Under the pieces are notes generated by a model. The model ran no database searches, was not told where the DNA came from, and was given only the letters and a program-made list of their open reading frames with translations. From assembly GCF_017875735.1 (NCBI RefSeq), contig NZ_JAGGMZ010000001.1:3162001-3226000 (forward strand): DNA of 64,000 bases, written 5' to 3'. Each line of letters begins with the position of its first letter. Within the stretch, counting starts at the first letter, position 1. The position numbers and the translations under genes were made by a program. Positions 17,611-25,050 of the stretch are shown here, piece after piece. Source of the DNA: Arthrobacter sp. CAN_C5. GTDB taxonomy: Bacteria > Actinomycetota > Actinomycetes > Actinomycetales > Micrococcaceae.

Positions 17611-18767
17611 GCTCCACCGCCGACCTCTCCCAGTCCGGTGCCCTGGCGGCACCGGACTGGAAACCGTTGCTGGCGGCAGCCTGCCGGGGCGAAGGTGTGG
17701 CCACCGCCTACCAGCCGATCGTTGACACCTCCAGGGGCACCGTCGTCGGGTACGAAGCGCTGGCACGCTTCCCCGGATTCGCTGAGCGAAACCCGGAAGC
17801 CTGGTTTGCTGCTGCGCGCCGTCACGGCAGGAGCGCCGACCTGGAGTCAGCCACCCTTCGGGTGGCCCTGCGGGAGCGGGCGAGCCTGCCTCCCAACTGC
17901 TTCCTGACCCTCAACGTCTCCCCCGAGCTGCTGACCACCGAGCAGATCCGCAGCGTCTGGGGTCAGGAGGGCAACCTCGGTGGCCTGATCGTCGAACTCA
18001 CCGAGCAGACTCCCATCGACTCCTACCTTGAGCTGGAACCGGATCTTCACCAGCTGCGGTCGGCGGGCGCCCTGATCGCCGTAGACGACGCCGGTGCGGG
18101 CTACGCGGGCCTGCGCCACCTCCTGCAGTTGCACCCCTCAATGATCAAGATTGACCGGGAGCTGATCGTCGACGTCGACCGCGACGAGGCGAAACGGGCA
18201 CTGATCGAGATGCTCGGCATTTTCGCTGGCCGGGTCGACGCCTGGATCCTTGCCGAGGGCGTGGAGCGGGTGGAGGAACTCGACACCCTGGTGAGCCTCG
18301 GTGTCCCCCTGGTCCAGGGGTATCTCCTGGCCCGGCCCGGGCCACCGTGGGCAGGGGTGGAACTTGAGGTGGCGCACCGCCTCGCTGCCCGGCAGGCAAG
18401 TGTTCAGCGCACGGTCCTGCGCGACGTCGTCGAGCACGCGCCCGCCGTCCTGACCCTGGCCCAGGCAGTGGACGCGTTCACCCGAGACCCGGGGCTGGGA
18501 TCGGTGGTGCTGATCGACGCCGACCTGCGGCCGGTCTCACTGGTGACGCCCGACGCCGCGGCCCTCGGCGTGGTGAGCCAGGGTATGTGTGCCAACCTGG
18601 ACACTCCCCTCGGGGACGCCCTCGACCGCTCGATGACCCGGGAGCACTCCCTCCGGTTCGATCCGCTGCTGGTGACCGACAACGCCGGGCGGTTCGCCGG
18701 GATCGCCCGACTGGAACGGATGATCGCGGCGCTGACCTCGGCGTCATCATCGCCGGTATCGCCATGA
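17607..18767 (+). CDS. EAL-domain c-di-GMP phosphodiesterase
   Basis: 386 residues, EAL domain at about 30-260. Catalytic/metal residues are present: YEALAR (E), LTLNVSPELL (N), IVELTEQT (E), IAVDDAGAGYAGL (D, D), KIDRELI (K), LAEGVERVEE (E) and PLVQGYLLARP (Q), so it is predicted to hydrolyse c-di-GMP. The remaining about 110 residues (LTLAQAVDAFTRDPGLGSVV, LVTDNAGRFAGIARLE) look like a CBS-type pair, a possible sensory input placed C-terminal to the EAL domain. The TTG start overlaps the DUF1059 stop by two bases (TTGA), so translation is probably coupled. Confidence 0.88.
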   Translation: MSSTADLSQSGALAAPDWKPLLAAACRGEGVATAYQPIVDTSRGTVVGYEALARFPGFAERNPEAWFAAARRHGRSADLESATLRVALRERASLPPNCFLTLNVSPELLTTEQIRSVWGQEGNLGGLIVELTEQTPIDSYLELEPDLHQLRSAGALIAVDDAGAGYAGLRHLLQLHPSMIKIDRELIVDVDRDEAKRALIEMLGIFAGRVDAWILAEGVERVEELDTLVSLGVPLVQGYLLARPGPPWAGVELEVAHRLAARQASVQRTVLRDVVEHAPAVLTLAQAVDAFTRDPGLGSVVLIDADLRPVSLVTPDAAALGVVSQGMCANLDTPLGDALDRSMTREHSLRFDPLLVTDNAGRFAGIARLERMIAALTSASSSPVSP

Positions 18768-19018
18768 TGATTCAGGTCCGGCGCGGTGAAGGCGGCGAAG
18801 GACTCTCCAAACAGGGCTGGACCCTCGCCGGCTGTGTGGTCGTAGCCGGGGCCTCCGGAAACGTAACCGCCGTGCTGGACGGTGAAGGTGGTGTGGTCCC
18901 CATGAGAGGACCTCAGTGTCTTGATTCCCATGCGTTACGAGGCGCTTAGGTTATGCGACACCGAGGCGGGCCTGCGTTGGGTTAGTTCTTCCACAGCCGG
19001 TTCTCTTATCCTGAACGA
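18768..19018. other. Intergenic, no gene assigned
   Basis: About 250 bp with no convincing gene. Open frames on both strands exist but read through high-GC sequence without a family match. The last 40 bp are AT-richer (CTTCCACAGCC...TCTTATCCTGAACGA) and probably hold the promoter of the gene at 19019, with TTATCCT as a candidate -10. Confidence 0.4.
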
Positions 19019-20125
19019 ATGAGTAAGGCACTGGTCGTGAAGAAGAAAACGGTGGGATTGATGGCCGACCCTGGTCTGGCGATCGCGCTAGCCCAGAAAC
19101 TACAATCGACGACAGCCCAGTTGCTGAGCTCGTCCCTGGACTCAGAGGTGGAATGGACAGTTGAGATCGAGGAACAATCCCTCCCCCTGGACGCCAATGG
19201 GGAAGTGGAATTGAACATCCACTCCCAGGAAGTCCGTGACCGGCTGGGCTGGGATTACCTCGTTTACCTGACAGATTTGCCCAAGTACGCCAATTCCGAC
19301 CCGATGATTTCCAGTATCAACATTGAACACGGTTCAGCGATGATCTCTCTTCCCGCCCTGGGCGTGATGCGTAAGAACCTTGTTAAGCGGGCCCTTCTGC
19401 AAACCATCGGCGTGCTTCATGGAACCGCGAACGCACGATCCCTAGGTCTTGGCAAAGTTTCTGCTGCCACCCGTGACCTCTCCCCGGAACGAAACACCCC
19501 CGCCCCAGAAGCCAACCAAAACTCGTACGAGACACTGAAAGGGATCCGCGGCAGGGCGCAGCTCCTAGGCGGCATGGTACGAGGCAACCGCCCCTGGCGA
19601 ATCCTGCCCGGACTCTCCGGCGCCATGGCTGCAGCAACAGCCACCGGAGCGTTCGGTGTCTTTTACACCAGCATTTGGAGCATGGCAGATTATCTCAGCT
19701 CTCCCCGGCTCGCAGCCATCAGTCTGCTCTCCATTGCGACCATGACCCTCTGGTTGATTGTCCATAACGACTTGTGGGAACGCCCCCGGGGAAGCCAGCG
19801 CACCGAACGGCGCGTGAGCTATAACCTCGCTACGGTCATCACGATCCTGTGCGCGGCGATCGCGATGTATCTGGGGCTGTTTGCCGTGATCTTCGGTGGC
19901 GCACTGATCATCATCGACAATGAATTCCTCTCAGTCCAACTGGGCCACCCCGCCAGCATCGACAACTACCGCAACCTCGCCTGGCTCTCCGCATCGCTGG
20001 GCACCATCGCCGGAGCACTCGGATCAAGCTTGGACAACGAACAAGCCGTCAAAAAAGCCACCTTCAGCTCCCGCGAATACGACCGCCGACAACTCTCCAA
20101 AACCCCCTCCGAAGACAAATACTGA
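19019..20125 (+). CDS. Unrecognised four-helix membrane protein
   Basis: 368 residues, family not recognised. Residues 1-150 are soluble, with strands and helices (LAIALAQKLQSTTAQLL, DRLGWDYLVYLTDLP, SINIEHGSAMISLPALG); about 150-200 is a charged linker; then about four hydrophobic helices (ILPGLSGAMAAATATGAF, AAISLLSIATMTLWLIV, LATVITILCAAIAMYLGLF, NLAWLSASLGTIAGALGS) and a polar basic tail. Codon use is less GC-rich than upstream genes and an IS cluster starts 200 bp downstream, so it may be accessory. Monocistronic. Confidence 0.75.
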   Translation: MSKALVVKKKTVGLMADPGLAIALAQKLQSTTAQLLSSSLDSEVEWTVEIEEQSLPLDANGEVELNIHSQEVRDRLGWDYLVYLTDLPKYANSDPMISSINIEHGSAMISLPALGVMRKNLVKRALLQTIGVLHGTANARSLGLGKVSAATRDLSPERNTPAPEANQNSYETLKGIRGRAQLLGGMVRGNRPWRILPGLSGAMAAATATGAFGVFYTSIWSMADYLSSPRLAAISLLSIATMTLWLIVHNDLWERPRGSQRTERRVSYNLATVITILCAAIAMYLGLFAVIFGGALIIIDNEFLSVQLGHPASIDNYRNLAWLSASLGTIAGALGSSLDNEQAVKKATFSSREYDRRQLSKTPSEDKY

Positions 20126-20320
20126 GCGACAAACAACCCGATATCACCCCGATGTCGCTGGGACCCACCCAGAGGAAGCCCGTTTCGACAGCTTAAAGTT
20201 CAGCAGCAAACACACCGGCTTCGACCGCGCAATATTTAGCGGCCCTCCATCGCATCTGGCCCACCAGTGTCCACTCGACGGGGTCTGTCAAGATTTCGGT
20301 GTAACTAGTTTGGGTGTTGT

Positions 20321-20590
20321 TTAGCGTCCGACGCTCAGTCGGCCGTTGAATGTGATGTCGAAGGCGTTGAGTTCGCCTTTCCAGCGTTAGGTCCAGCGGG
20401 CCCTTCCCTGGCCGGTCGGATCGAGACTCATCACGGCCAGATAGACACATTTGAGAGCGGCTTGCTCGTTGGGGAAATGGCCTCGGGAGCGGACAGCTTT
20501 CCGGATCCTCGCGTTCACAGACTCGATCGCGTTCGTCGTGCACACGATCCGAACCCCTGCCACGTGTGGATGTAGGTGAACCGCCCCGGG
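20321..20590 (-). pseudogene. IS256-family transposase, C-terminal remnant
   Basis: The minus strand reads VRIVCTTNAIESVNARIRKA, VRSRGHFPNEQAALKCVYLA and RWT, then an in-frame TAA, then RWKGELNAFDITFNGRLSVGR and a stop at 20321-20323. TTNAIES(x)N and RGHFPNE are diagnostic of the IS256 C-terminus containing the last catalytic Glu. The internal stop and missing middle make it dead. The 5' junction with ISL3 lies between about 20545 and 20590. AGACCCCGTCGAGTGGACAC (minus strand, 20270-20289) may belong to the element's end. Confidence 0.8.
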
Positions 20591-20950
20591 TATGCCGCCA
20601 CACATGCTCATCGACGCCGATAGCACTCACGCCATCGAACCGGTGAGGGTCATCGATCAGGCGGCGCTTCCCCTCGGTCATGATCGCGGTGTTCGCCGTA
20701 TGCCAGGACACCCCAAGGCCTGCGGCGACCCGGGACACGGTGAGGTGATCGACCACGACGCCTTCCAGTGCCCACCGGAGTCCGCGGCGGGAGATCTTCG
20801 CCCTCCGCTCAGCTGCGAGGTCCGTGTCCTGCCGCCACGTGCGACCGCAGTTCCCGCACCGGTAGCGGCGTGGTTGGGTCCCCGGGTAGGAGTCCGGTGA
20901 CTGTGTGAGTTTCGCATCCGATAATGGATGCAGGAGGAAATTCACAGATT

Positions 20951-21229
20951 ATGGCACGTAGACATACCCCGGATCAGGTCATCGCGAAAGTGCGTCAGGG
21001 CCAGAAGATGCTCAACGACGGACGACCGATGATCGAGGTCATCAAAGAGTTACAGGTGACCGAGGCGACCTGGTATCGGTGGCTGCAGCAGTACGGGTCC
21101 GAGAAGAACGCCACCCAGGCCAAGGCCGTCAAGGACCTCGAGAAGGAGAACGCGCGACTGAAGAAGCTGTTAGCCGATCAGGTCCTGGCCAATGACATTT
21201 TGAATGAGGTGGCGCGGGGAAAATTCTGA
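20951..21229 (+). CDS. IS3-type OrfA (HTH/leucine zipper)
   Basis: 92 residues from ATG 20951: MARRHTPDQVIAKVRQGQKM, an HTH (MIEVIKELQVTEATWYRWLQ), then a zipper-like coil (LEKENARLKKLLADQVLAND). It supplies DNA binding and, by frameshifting, the N-terminus of the OrfAB transposase. The end CGG-GGA-AAA-TTC-TGA holds a GGGGAAAA run suited to a -1 slip into OrfB (…KILSPEPRHRAVRMAQEKFG). An in-frame ATG at 20924 is less likely because it precedes the AGGAGG at 20932-20937. Confidence 0.88.
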   Translation: MARRHTPDQVIAKVRQGQKMLNDGRPMIEVIKELQVTEATWYRWLQQYGSEKNATQAKAVKDLEKENARLKKLLADQVLANDILNEVARGKF

Positions 21230-21258
21230 GCCCCGAACCACGTCACCGCGCCGTTCGT

Positions 21259-22098
21259 ATGGCGCAGGAGAAGTTCGGGGCGTCCGAGAGGTTCGCCTGC
21301 AAGGTGTTGGGGCAGAACCGGTCAGCGCTGCGCAAAGGCCGACCCGTGGTCAGCTTTGAAGAGGCACAGTTGCGCTCTGATCTGCGCGCCGTTGCCGGCA
21401 AGTATCCGGCGTGGGGGTGGCGCAAGGCGCGCTGGCACCTGCTCGAGCAACCGCAGTGGGACGGCGTGGCGCTGAACAAGAAGCGCGTCCGCCGGCTCTG
21501 GCGGGCCGAAGGACTCACGTGCAAGCCCAAGGCGCGCAAGAAGCGCCGCACCGGTCCCGGCTCCGGCGAGCACAAGCGCCTGCGGGCCGAGTACCCGATG
21601 CACGTGGTCAGCTTCGACTTCCAATCCGACGTGACTTCGTGCGGGCGGCATATCCGGTTCTTCAACGTCATCGATGAATACACCCGCACCGCCCTGGCCA
21701 TCATCCCGAGACGGTCCTTCACTGCGACCGATGTGGTCGCAGTGCTGGAGGACATCATCGCCGAAACCGGCATCGTGCCGACCTATGTGCGCTCGGACAA
21801 TGGTCCGGAGTTCACCGCCGCCGCGCTGATCGACTGGTGTGCCACCGCCGGAGTCGATACCGCGTTCATCGACCCGGGATCGCCCTGGCAGAACGGATTC
21901 GCCGAATCATTCAACGCCCAATTCAGGAGGGAACAACTCGCCGGAGAAATCATGGACACGATGGCCGAGGCGAAATACTTGGCCGACGAATGGAAAGAGA
22001 TCTACAATAATGAACGGCCCCACGGATCCCTCGACGGACTGACACCGTCAAGACACTGGGAACGCTGGACCGCAGAGAACCAATTAGCTATCGCATAG
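21259..22098 (+). CDS. IS3-type OrfB transposase, DDE catalytic subunit
   Basis: 279 residues from the first ATG, but the frame is open back to the slip site near 21220, so OrfAB is the likely product. HTH_21 segment (KYPAWGWRKARWHLLEQPQW), then an rve integrase core: D in VVSFDFQSDVTSC, D in YVRSDNGPEFTA and E in GSPWQNGFAESFNAQFRRE with the usual DD35E spacing. All three residues present, no internal stop. Confidence 0.92.
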   Translation: MAQEKFGASERFACKVLGQNRSALRKGRPVVSFEEAQLRSDLRAVAGKYPAWGWRKARWHLLEQPQWDGVALNKKRVRRLWRAEGLTCKPKARKKRRTGPGSGEHKRLRAEYPMHVVSFDFQSDVTSCGRHIRFFNVIDEYTRTALAIIPRRSFTATDVVAVLEDIIAETGIVPTYVRSDNGPEFTAAALIDWCATAGVDTAFIDPGSPWQNGFAESFNAQFRREQLAGEIMDTMAEAKYLADEWKEIYNNERPHGSLDGLTPSRHWERWTAENQLAIA

Positions 22099-22493
22099 CC
22101 GCTGGACTGCTAACGGGGGCCCAACCAGGCGCACCCGAACCAGCAGCGTGGTGGGCCGGTGACCGAACGGCTCATGCGCAAGCCGGCGCGTCACGGTGTC
22201 CCTGGGCGCTCCTTCCGCACCGCAGGATCGGCACCACGGATCCGCCTCGACGACACGGCACTCGATCACTGCCTGACCGGGCCCAAGGTGCTGCCCGACG
22301 GCTTCCAGGCCCAGCTCATCGAGCCGGCAGAACGTGGTGAGGTCAGGGCGAACGAAGGTAGCGTTGAACACGTCGAGGTCTTTCGGCTGGGCAGTGTGAG
22401 AACTTCCATCATCGGAAGGCCTCGACCTCTATCTCGTCACCGACGCGCCCGCCCCGGCTACACCCCGCCTGCACTCTCGTTTGCGATGAGCCC

Positions 22494-22799
22494 GTAAAGG
22501 GCCTGACCGACCCGGCGGCGGCGCTCCAGCAAGGCCGGGAAAAACGAGCCGGCACGCAGCTTGGGGATCTTCAAATTCAGGTCCCCCGCGGTGGTCGTCA
22601 ACGTCCGGGCCCGGGACCCGTTGCGCTGGGTCGTGCGTGCCTCGGAGCGTTCGAACGGGGCAGCGCCGATGAACGCTGTCGCCTCCGCCTCGATCAGCTG
22701 CTGATACAGGGTTTCAGTCGCGGTACGAATCCGATCGGGCACGTCGGTGAGTTTCAATTGTCCAAGAAGGTCAAGCAGGGCAGACTGGTCTAGAGCCAT
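22494..22799 (-). pseudogene. IS256-family transposase, N-terminal remnant
   Basis: From ATG 22799: MALDQSALLDLLGQLKLTDV, LIEAEATAFIGAAPFERSEA, TTQRNGSRARTLTTTAGDLN and a PALLERRRRVGQALY end. The EA(x)FIGA and RNGxR(x)RT(x)TT motifs are characteristic of the IS256 amino-terminal DNA-binding domain. After QALY the sequence changes abruptly into the ISL3-type terminal repeat. It pairs with the C-terminal remnant at 20321-20590. Confidence 0.85.
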
Positions 22800-23037
22800 C
22801 GTGTGTTTGTGTCTTTCTGTGAGTGACTTTGATCGGTACTCACTGACCATCGCACGATGGCTCACTACGTTGCCGGAGCAACGCGCTCACCGCGGGAAAC
22901 TACACCACTCCACGGGACGCAACCAACGAAGGCCATCGTTACCGGTCGGGGATCATCCGCTCCGCTGAGAATTTCGGCGTTGTACAGTCAGTACCGTGGA
23001 GCCTAGTGGCTCATATCGTCGATTTAGGAGTGAGACA

Positions 23038-23375
23038 GTGGCGCAGCGTGTGCAAGTTCAACTCATCGATGATTTGAATGGCCAAGAAGCTCAGGAAACC
23101 GTTCTTTTTCGAATCGATGGAGTCAAGTACGAAATCGACTTGACCACGGAAAATGCTGCCCAACTGCGTTCCGGGCTTTCTCAATACATGGAGAAGGGCC
23201 GTAGGCAGCTAGCAGCCGTCAGGGCCAGAGCATCCAGGCGACGCTCTCCCCAAGCCGCAAGCGCGAAGAACTCCAGCGAATCCGGCGGTGGGCACAAAAG
23301 AACGGCTATAATCCCAGCACGCGGGGCAGGACCTCACACTCAATCTTGGATGCCTACAACGAAGCTCAGAAGTGA
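23038..23375 (+). pseudogene. lsr2: Lsr2-family nucleoid protein, split by a frameshift
   Basis: From GTG 23038 (AGGAG at 23027-23031), AQRVQVQLIDDLNGQEAQET, VLFRIDGVKYEIDLTTENAA and LRSGLSQYMEKGRRQLAAV form a full Lsr2 N-terminal oligomerisation domain. The DNA-binding domain is present but in the -1 frame: REELQRIRRWAQKNGY, then NPSTRGRTSHSILDAYNEAQ and a stop at 23373-23375, with the RGR minor-groove motif. A TAG in the second frame at 23202 places the shift between 23205 and about 23262. Lsr2 silences AT-rich foreign DNA; as read, this copy would make a dimerisation domain with an unrelated tail (to 23445). Confidence 0.82.
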
Positions 23376-23538
23376 GACACATGGACCACAACAGCAAAAT
23401 CATGCCAGACGAATCATTCCCAGAGGATCTAACCGGCCTGGATGACACTGAGGTGCAAGTGCTCAACAGTAAGGTTCGACGGGAGCTGGACGCTGAATAC
23501 CTCGATTCCAATCCCGAACCTGAAACCGAGGGACGCCT

Positions 23539-24063
23539 GGGCGTGTCTCCTAATTCTTTGAGCCAAATAGTGATGGCTCGGAGTACGACTCCTCCGCGGT
23601 AGGTGAGGGCGAGTTTGTCGTACCGGGTGGCCAGACCGCGCCATTGTTTGAAGGTGTTGAAGGAACGTTCAACGACGTTGCGCCGTTTGTAGGCTTCCCT
23701 GTCGAGACCGACGGGTCTTCCACCACTGCGGCCGCGGCGTTTACGGTTCGCTTGCTGGTCGGAGCGTTCCGGGATGACCGCCTGGATCCCGCGGGAACGC
23801 AGGAGGTTCCGGTTAGCTTTGGAAGAATACGCCTTATCTCCCAACGCCCGGTCCGGCCTGGTCCGAGCCCTGCCTTTGCCTATCCGCGGGACGTGCAACG
23901 CATCGAGCAAGAGCGGAAACATTGGTGAGTCCCCGCCCTGGCCCGGTCCGATGAGCATCACCAACGGCCGCATTTTCCCGTCGCAGAGATGATGGATTTT
24001 CGTCGTCAACCCGCCACGGGAGCGGCCGATCGCGTGGTCAGGAGGCTCCTCGCGCAGTTTCAT
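23539..24063 (-). CDS. IS5-type transposase, downstream frame
   Basis: The catalytic half: GRSRGGLTTKIHHLCDGK, ALGDKAYSSKANRNLL with the second Asp, and KRRNVVERSFNTFKQWRGLA with the catalytic Glu. Similarity ends at about ITIWLKEL. No stop occurs inside the element, so the frame runs out through the left terminal repeat to 23209, antisense to the small gene and lsr2. It overlaps the upstream frame (24038-24063) and is probably expressed by a frameshift. Confidence 0.85.
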
Positions 24064-24433
24064 GTAATTCGACAGGTCCCCCTGTGGTGCGCGGAAGGTT
24101 GGTTGCGTGTTGGTGAGCCCGGTTCACTGTCGAGTCCACGGAAACCTCCCAATCGATCATCCCTGCCGCGTCAGCTTCTGCCAGCAACTGGGTGTGGATC
24201 CTGTCCCAGGTGCCATCGCTGCTGAACCGGCGGTGGCGTTTCCACACCGTCTTCCACGACCCGAAACACTCCGGCAGATCCCGCCACGGGATTCCTGCCC
24301 GGAACCGATAAACGATGCCCTCAACGACCAGCCTGTGATTGTTGAAGGGGCGGCCCGGGCTTCCGTCCGAGCTTGGCATCAACGGCTCAATCCGAGCCCA
24401 CTGAGCATCCGACAAAACAGCAGTACGTGACAT
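24038..24433 (-). CDS. IS5-type transposase, upstream frame
   Basis: 131 residues: MSRTAVLSDAQWARIEPLMP, then HRLVVEGIVYRFRAGIPWRD, FGSWKTVWKRHRRFSSDGTW and EVSVDSTVNRAHQHATNL, which holds the first catalytic Asp. This is the standard DUF4096-like N-terminal half of two-frame IS427 transposases. The last 26 bp overlap the downstream frame. Confidence 0.88.
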   Translation of the reverse strand: MSRTAVLSDAQWARIEPLMPSSDGSPGRPFNNHRLVVEGIVYRFRAGIPWRDLPECFGSWKTVWKRHRRFSSDGTWDRIHTQLLAEADAAGMIDWEVSVDSTVNRAHQHATNLPRTTGGPVELHETARGAS

Positions 24434-24560
24434 ACCACCAGCATCCCAAAGACCTCACCGAACAATAAGGAGACACGCCCTAGAAGAACTCACTGCCGAG
24501 CTCGACCGACGCGACGCGATGGCCCCACAGCCACCGCATGAAACAGATCAGTCTCCATAG

Positions 24561-25050
24561 CCTGGTCAACTGAAAAGTCGCCTGCCGTGTCGTAAACAAA
24601 TCGTCAGCGGCACCATGCGGAACCGTGCAATCACTATCGGTTCCGCGTCCGGTAGATCCTTGGTGTCATAGCGTCGTAGCAACAACGTTCTCGGATGAGG
24701 GCGTTGCTGGTGGTGCGGAGGGTGTTGACGTTTGCGGATCGGGCGGACATTGCTGTCAGGGACCCAACCATACGGACCGGCAGATCGCGGTGGAGATCGG
24801 CAGAAATCACACGGTAGTATCCGGGGCGCTGTGACACCGACCAATGTTGGTCTTCCGATGAAAAGCACCGCAAGACCCAACTCTTCCCGCAGATGACGTC
24901 AACAATAGGTCAGTTTGGGTCGGCCTAAAATTCTCACGGCGGGTTCGGGTTGGGTTGACATAGTTTTCCTTAGGAATGCGGCAATGACCCGGCCTGCGAG
25001 GGTGGCGGATTACGTGAACCTGAGGTCAAGGATTTGTGCGCTGCATTTTT
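24561..25050. other. Gene-poor stretch with a possible IS30-like remnant
   Basis: About 490 bp without an intact gene. Around 24715-24835 (+) two frames give LTFADRADIAVRDPTIRT and TDRQIAVEIGRNHTVV, resembling the helix-turn-helix of IS30-type transposases with a frameshift between them. The stretch from 24890 to 25050 is AT-richer, with runs such as TAGTTTTCCTTAGG and a T7 run, and shows no gene I can name. Probably more insertion debris. Confidence 0.4.

Larger units (their letters stand above)
20871..22127 (+). mobile_element. Intact IS3-family (IS407-group-like) element
   Basis: 1257 bp. Terminal repeats TGGTTGGGTCCCCGGG (from 20871) and, reading inward from 22127 on the minus strand, TGGTTGGGCCCCCGTT stay similar for about 25 bp with one indel. 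Flanks are GGCG (20867-20870) and GGCG (22128-22131), a 4-bp target duplication as made by the IS407 group. Contains orfA and orfB in -1 relation. Both frames are undamaged, so the element is probably recent and may be active. Confidence 0.88.
20590..22493 (-). pseudogene. ISL3-family transposase remnant split by IS3
   Basis: The N-terminal part starts at GTG 22371 (VFNATFVRPDLTTFCRLDEL ... CRVVEADPWCRSCGAEG) and runs to 22132. It resumes at 20870 with YRCGNCGRTWRQDTDLAAER, an HTH region (LTVSRVAAGLGVSWHTANTA) and SAIGVDEHVWRHT. Removing 20871-22127 and one copy of GGCG joins the halves in frame as LLVRVRRYRCGNCGRTW, which carries the expected C-x2-C zinc pairs. The catalytic 3' half is deleted. 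GGGCTCATCGCAAACGAG (minus strand, near 22493) looks like the ISL3 left terminal repeat. Confidence 0.8.
20321..22799. mobile_element. Nested IS mosaic: IS256 with ISL3 with IS3
   Basis: Read on the minus strand, an IS256-type transposase N-terminus (22799-22494) stops at the codons for QALY. ISL3-type sequence follows (22493 to about 20590), split by a complete IS3-type element, and then the IS256 C-terminus (about 20590-20321) in the same orientation as the N-terminus. The simplest history is ISL3 inserting into IS256, a deletion removing ISL3's 3' half with the middle of IS256, and IS3 inserting last. Confidence 0.7.
23539..24480 (-). mobile_element. IS5-family (IS427-like) element
   Basis: About 942 bp bounded by the inverted repeats GGGCGTGTCTCC (23539-23550) and GGAGACACGCCC (24469-24480). 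It carries two overlapping minus-strand transposase frames. Flanks are ...CCT and TAG..., consistent with a very short or degraded target duplication. Confidence 0.88.
23381..24560 (+). pseudogene. Small acidic protein gene interrupted by an IS5-family element
   Basis: The 5' part (23381-23538) encodes MDHNSKIMPDESFPEDLTGL, DDTEVQVLNSKVRRELDAEY, LDSNPEPETEGRL. The 3' part resumes after the IS at 24481 as EELTAELDRRDAMAPQPPHE up to TAG 24558-24560. Joining across the IS with one shared T restores a 78-residue acidic, helical protein (TEGRL-EELTAELDRRD). Small proteins of this kind seem to accompany lsr2 in related actinobacteria; no function known. The gene begins 5 bp after the lsr2 stop. Confidence 0.75.

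Noticed and set aside
18755-18900. Hydrophobic segment (GVIIAGIAMMIQVRRGEGGE, WTLAGCVVVAGASGNV) in a frame overlapping the end of the EAL gene
   Set aside because: Tempting as a membrane-protein remnant, but it lies in a shadow frame, has no start of its own and no family match.
20321-25050. Integrative element, prophage or CRISPR island
   Set aside because: Only transposase genes, lsr2 and small host genes are present; no integrase of the tyrosine or serine type, no att repeats, no phage or Cas genes.
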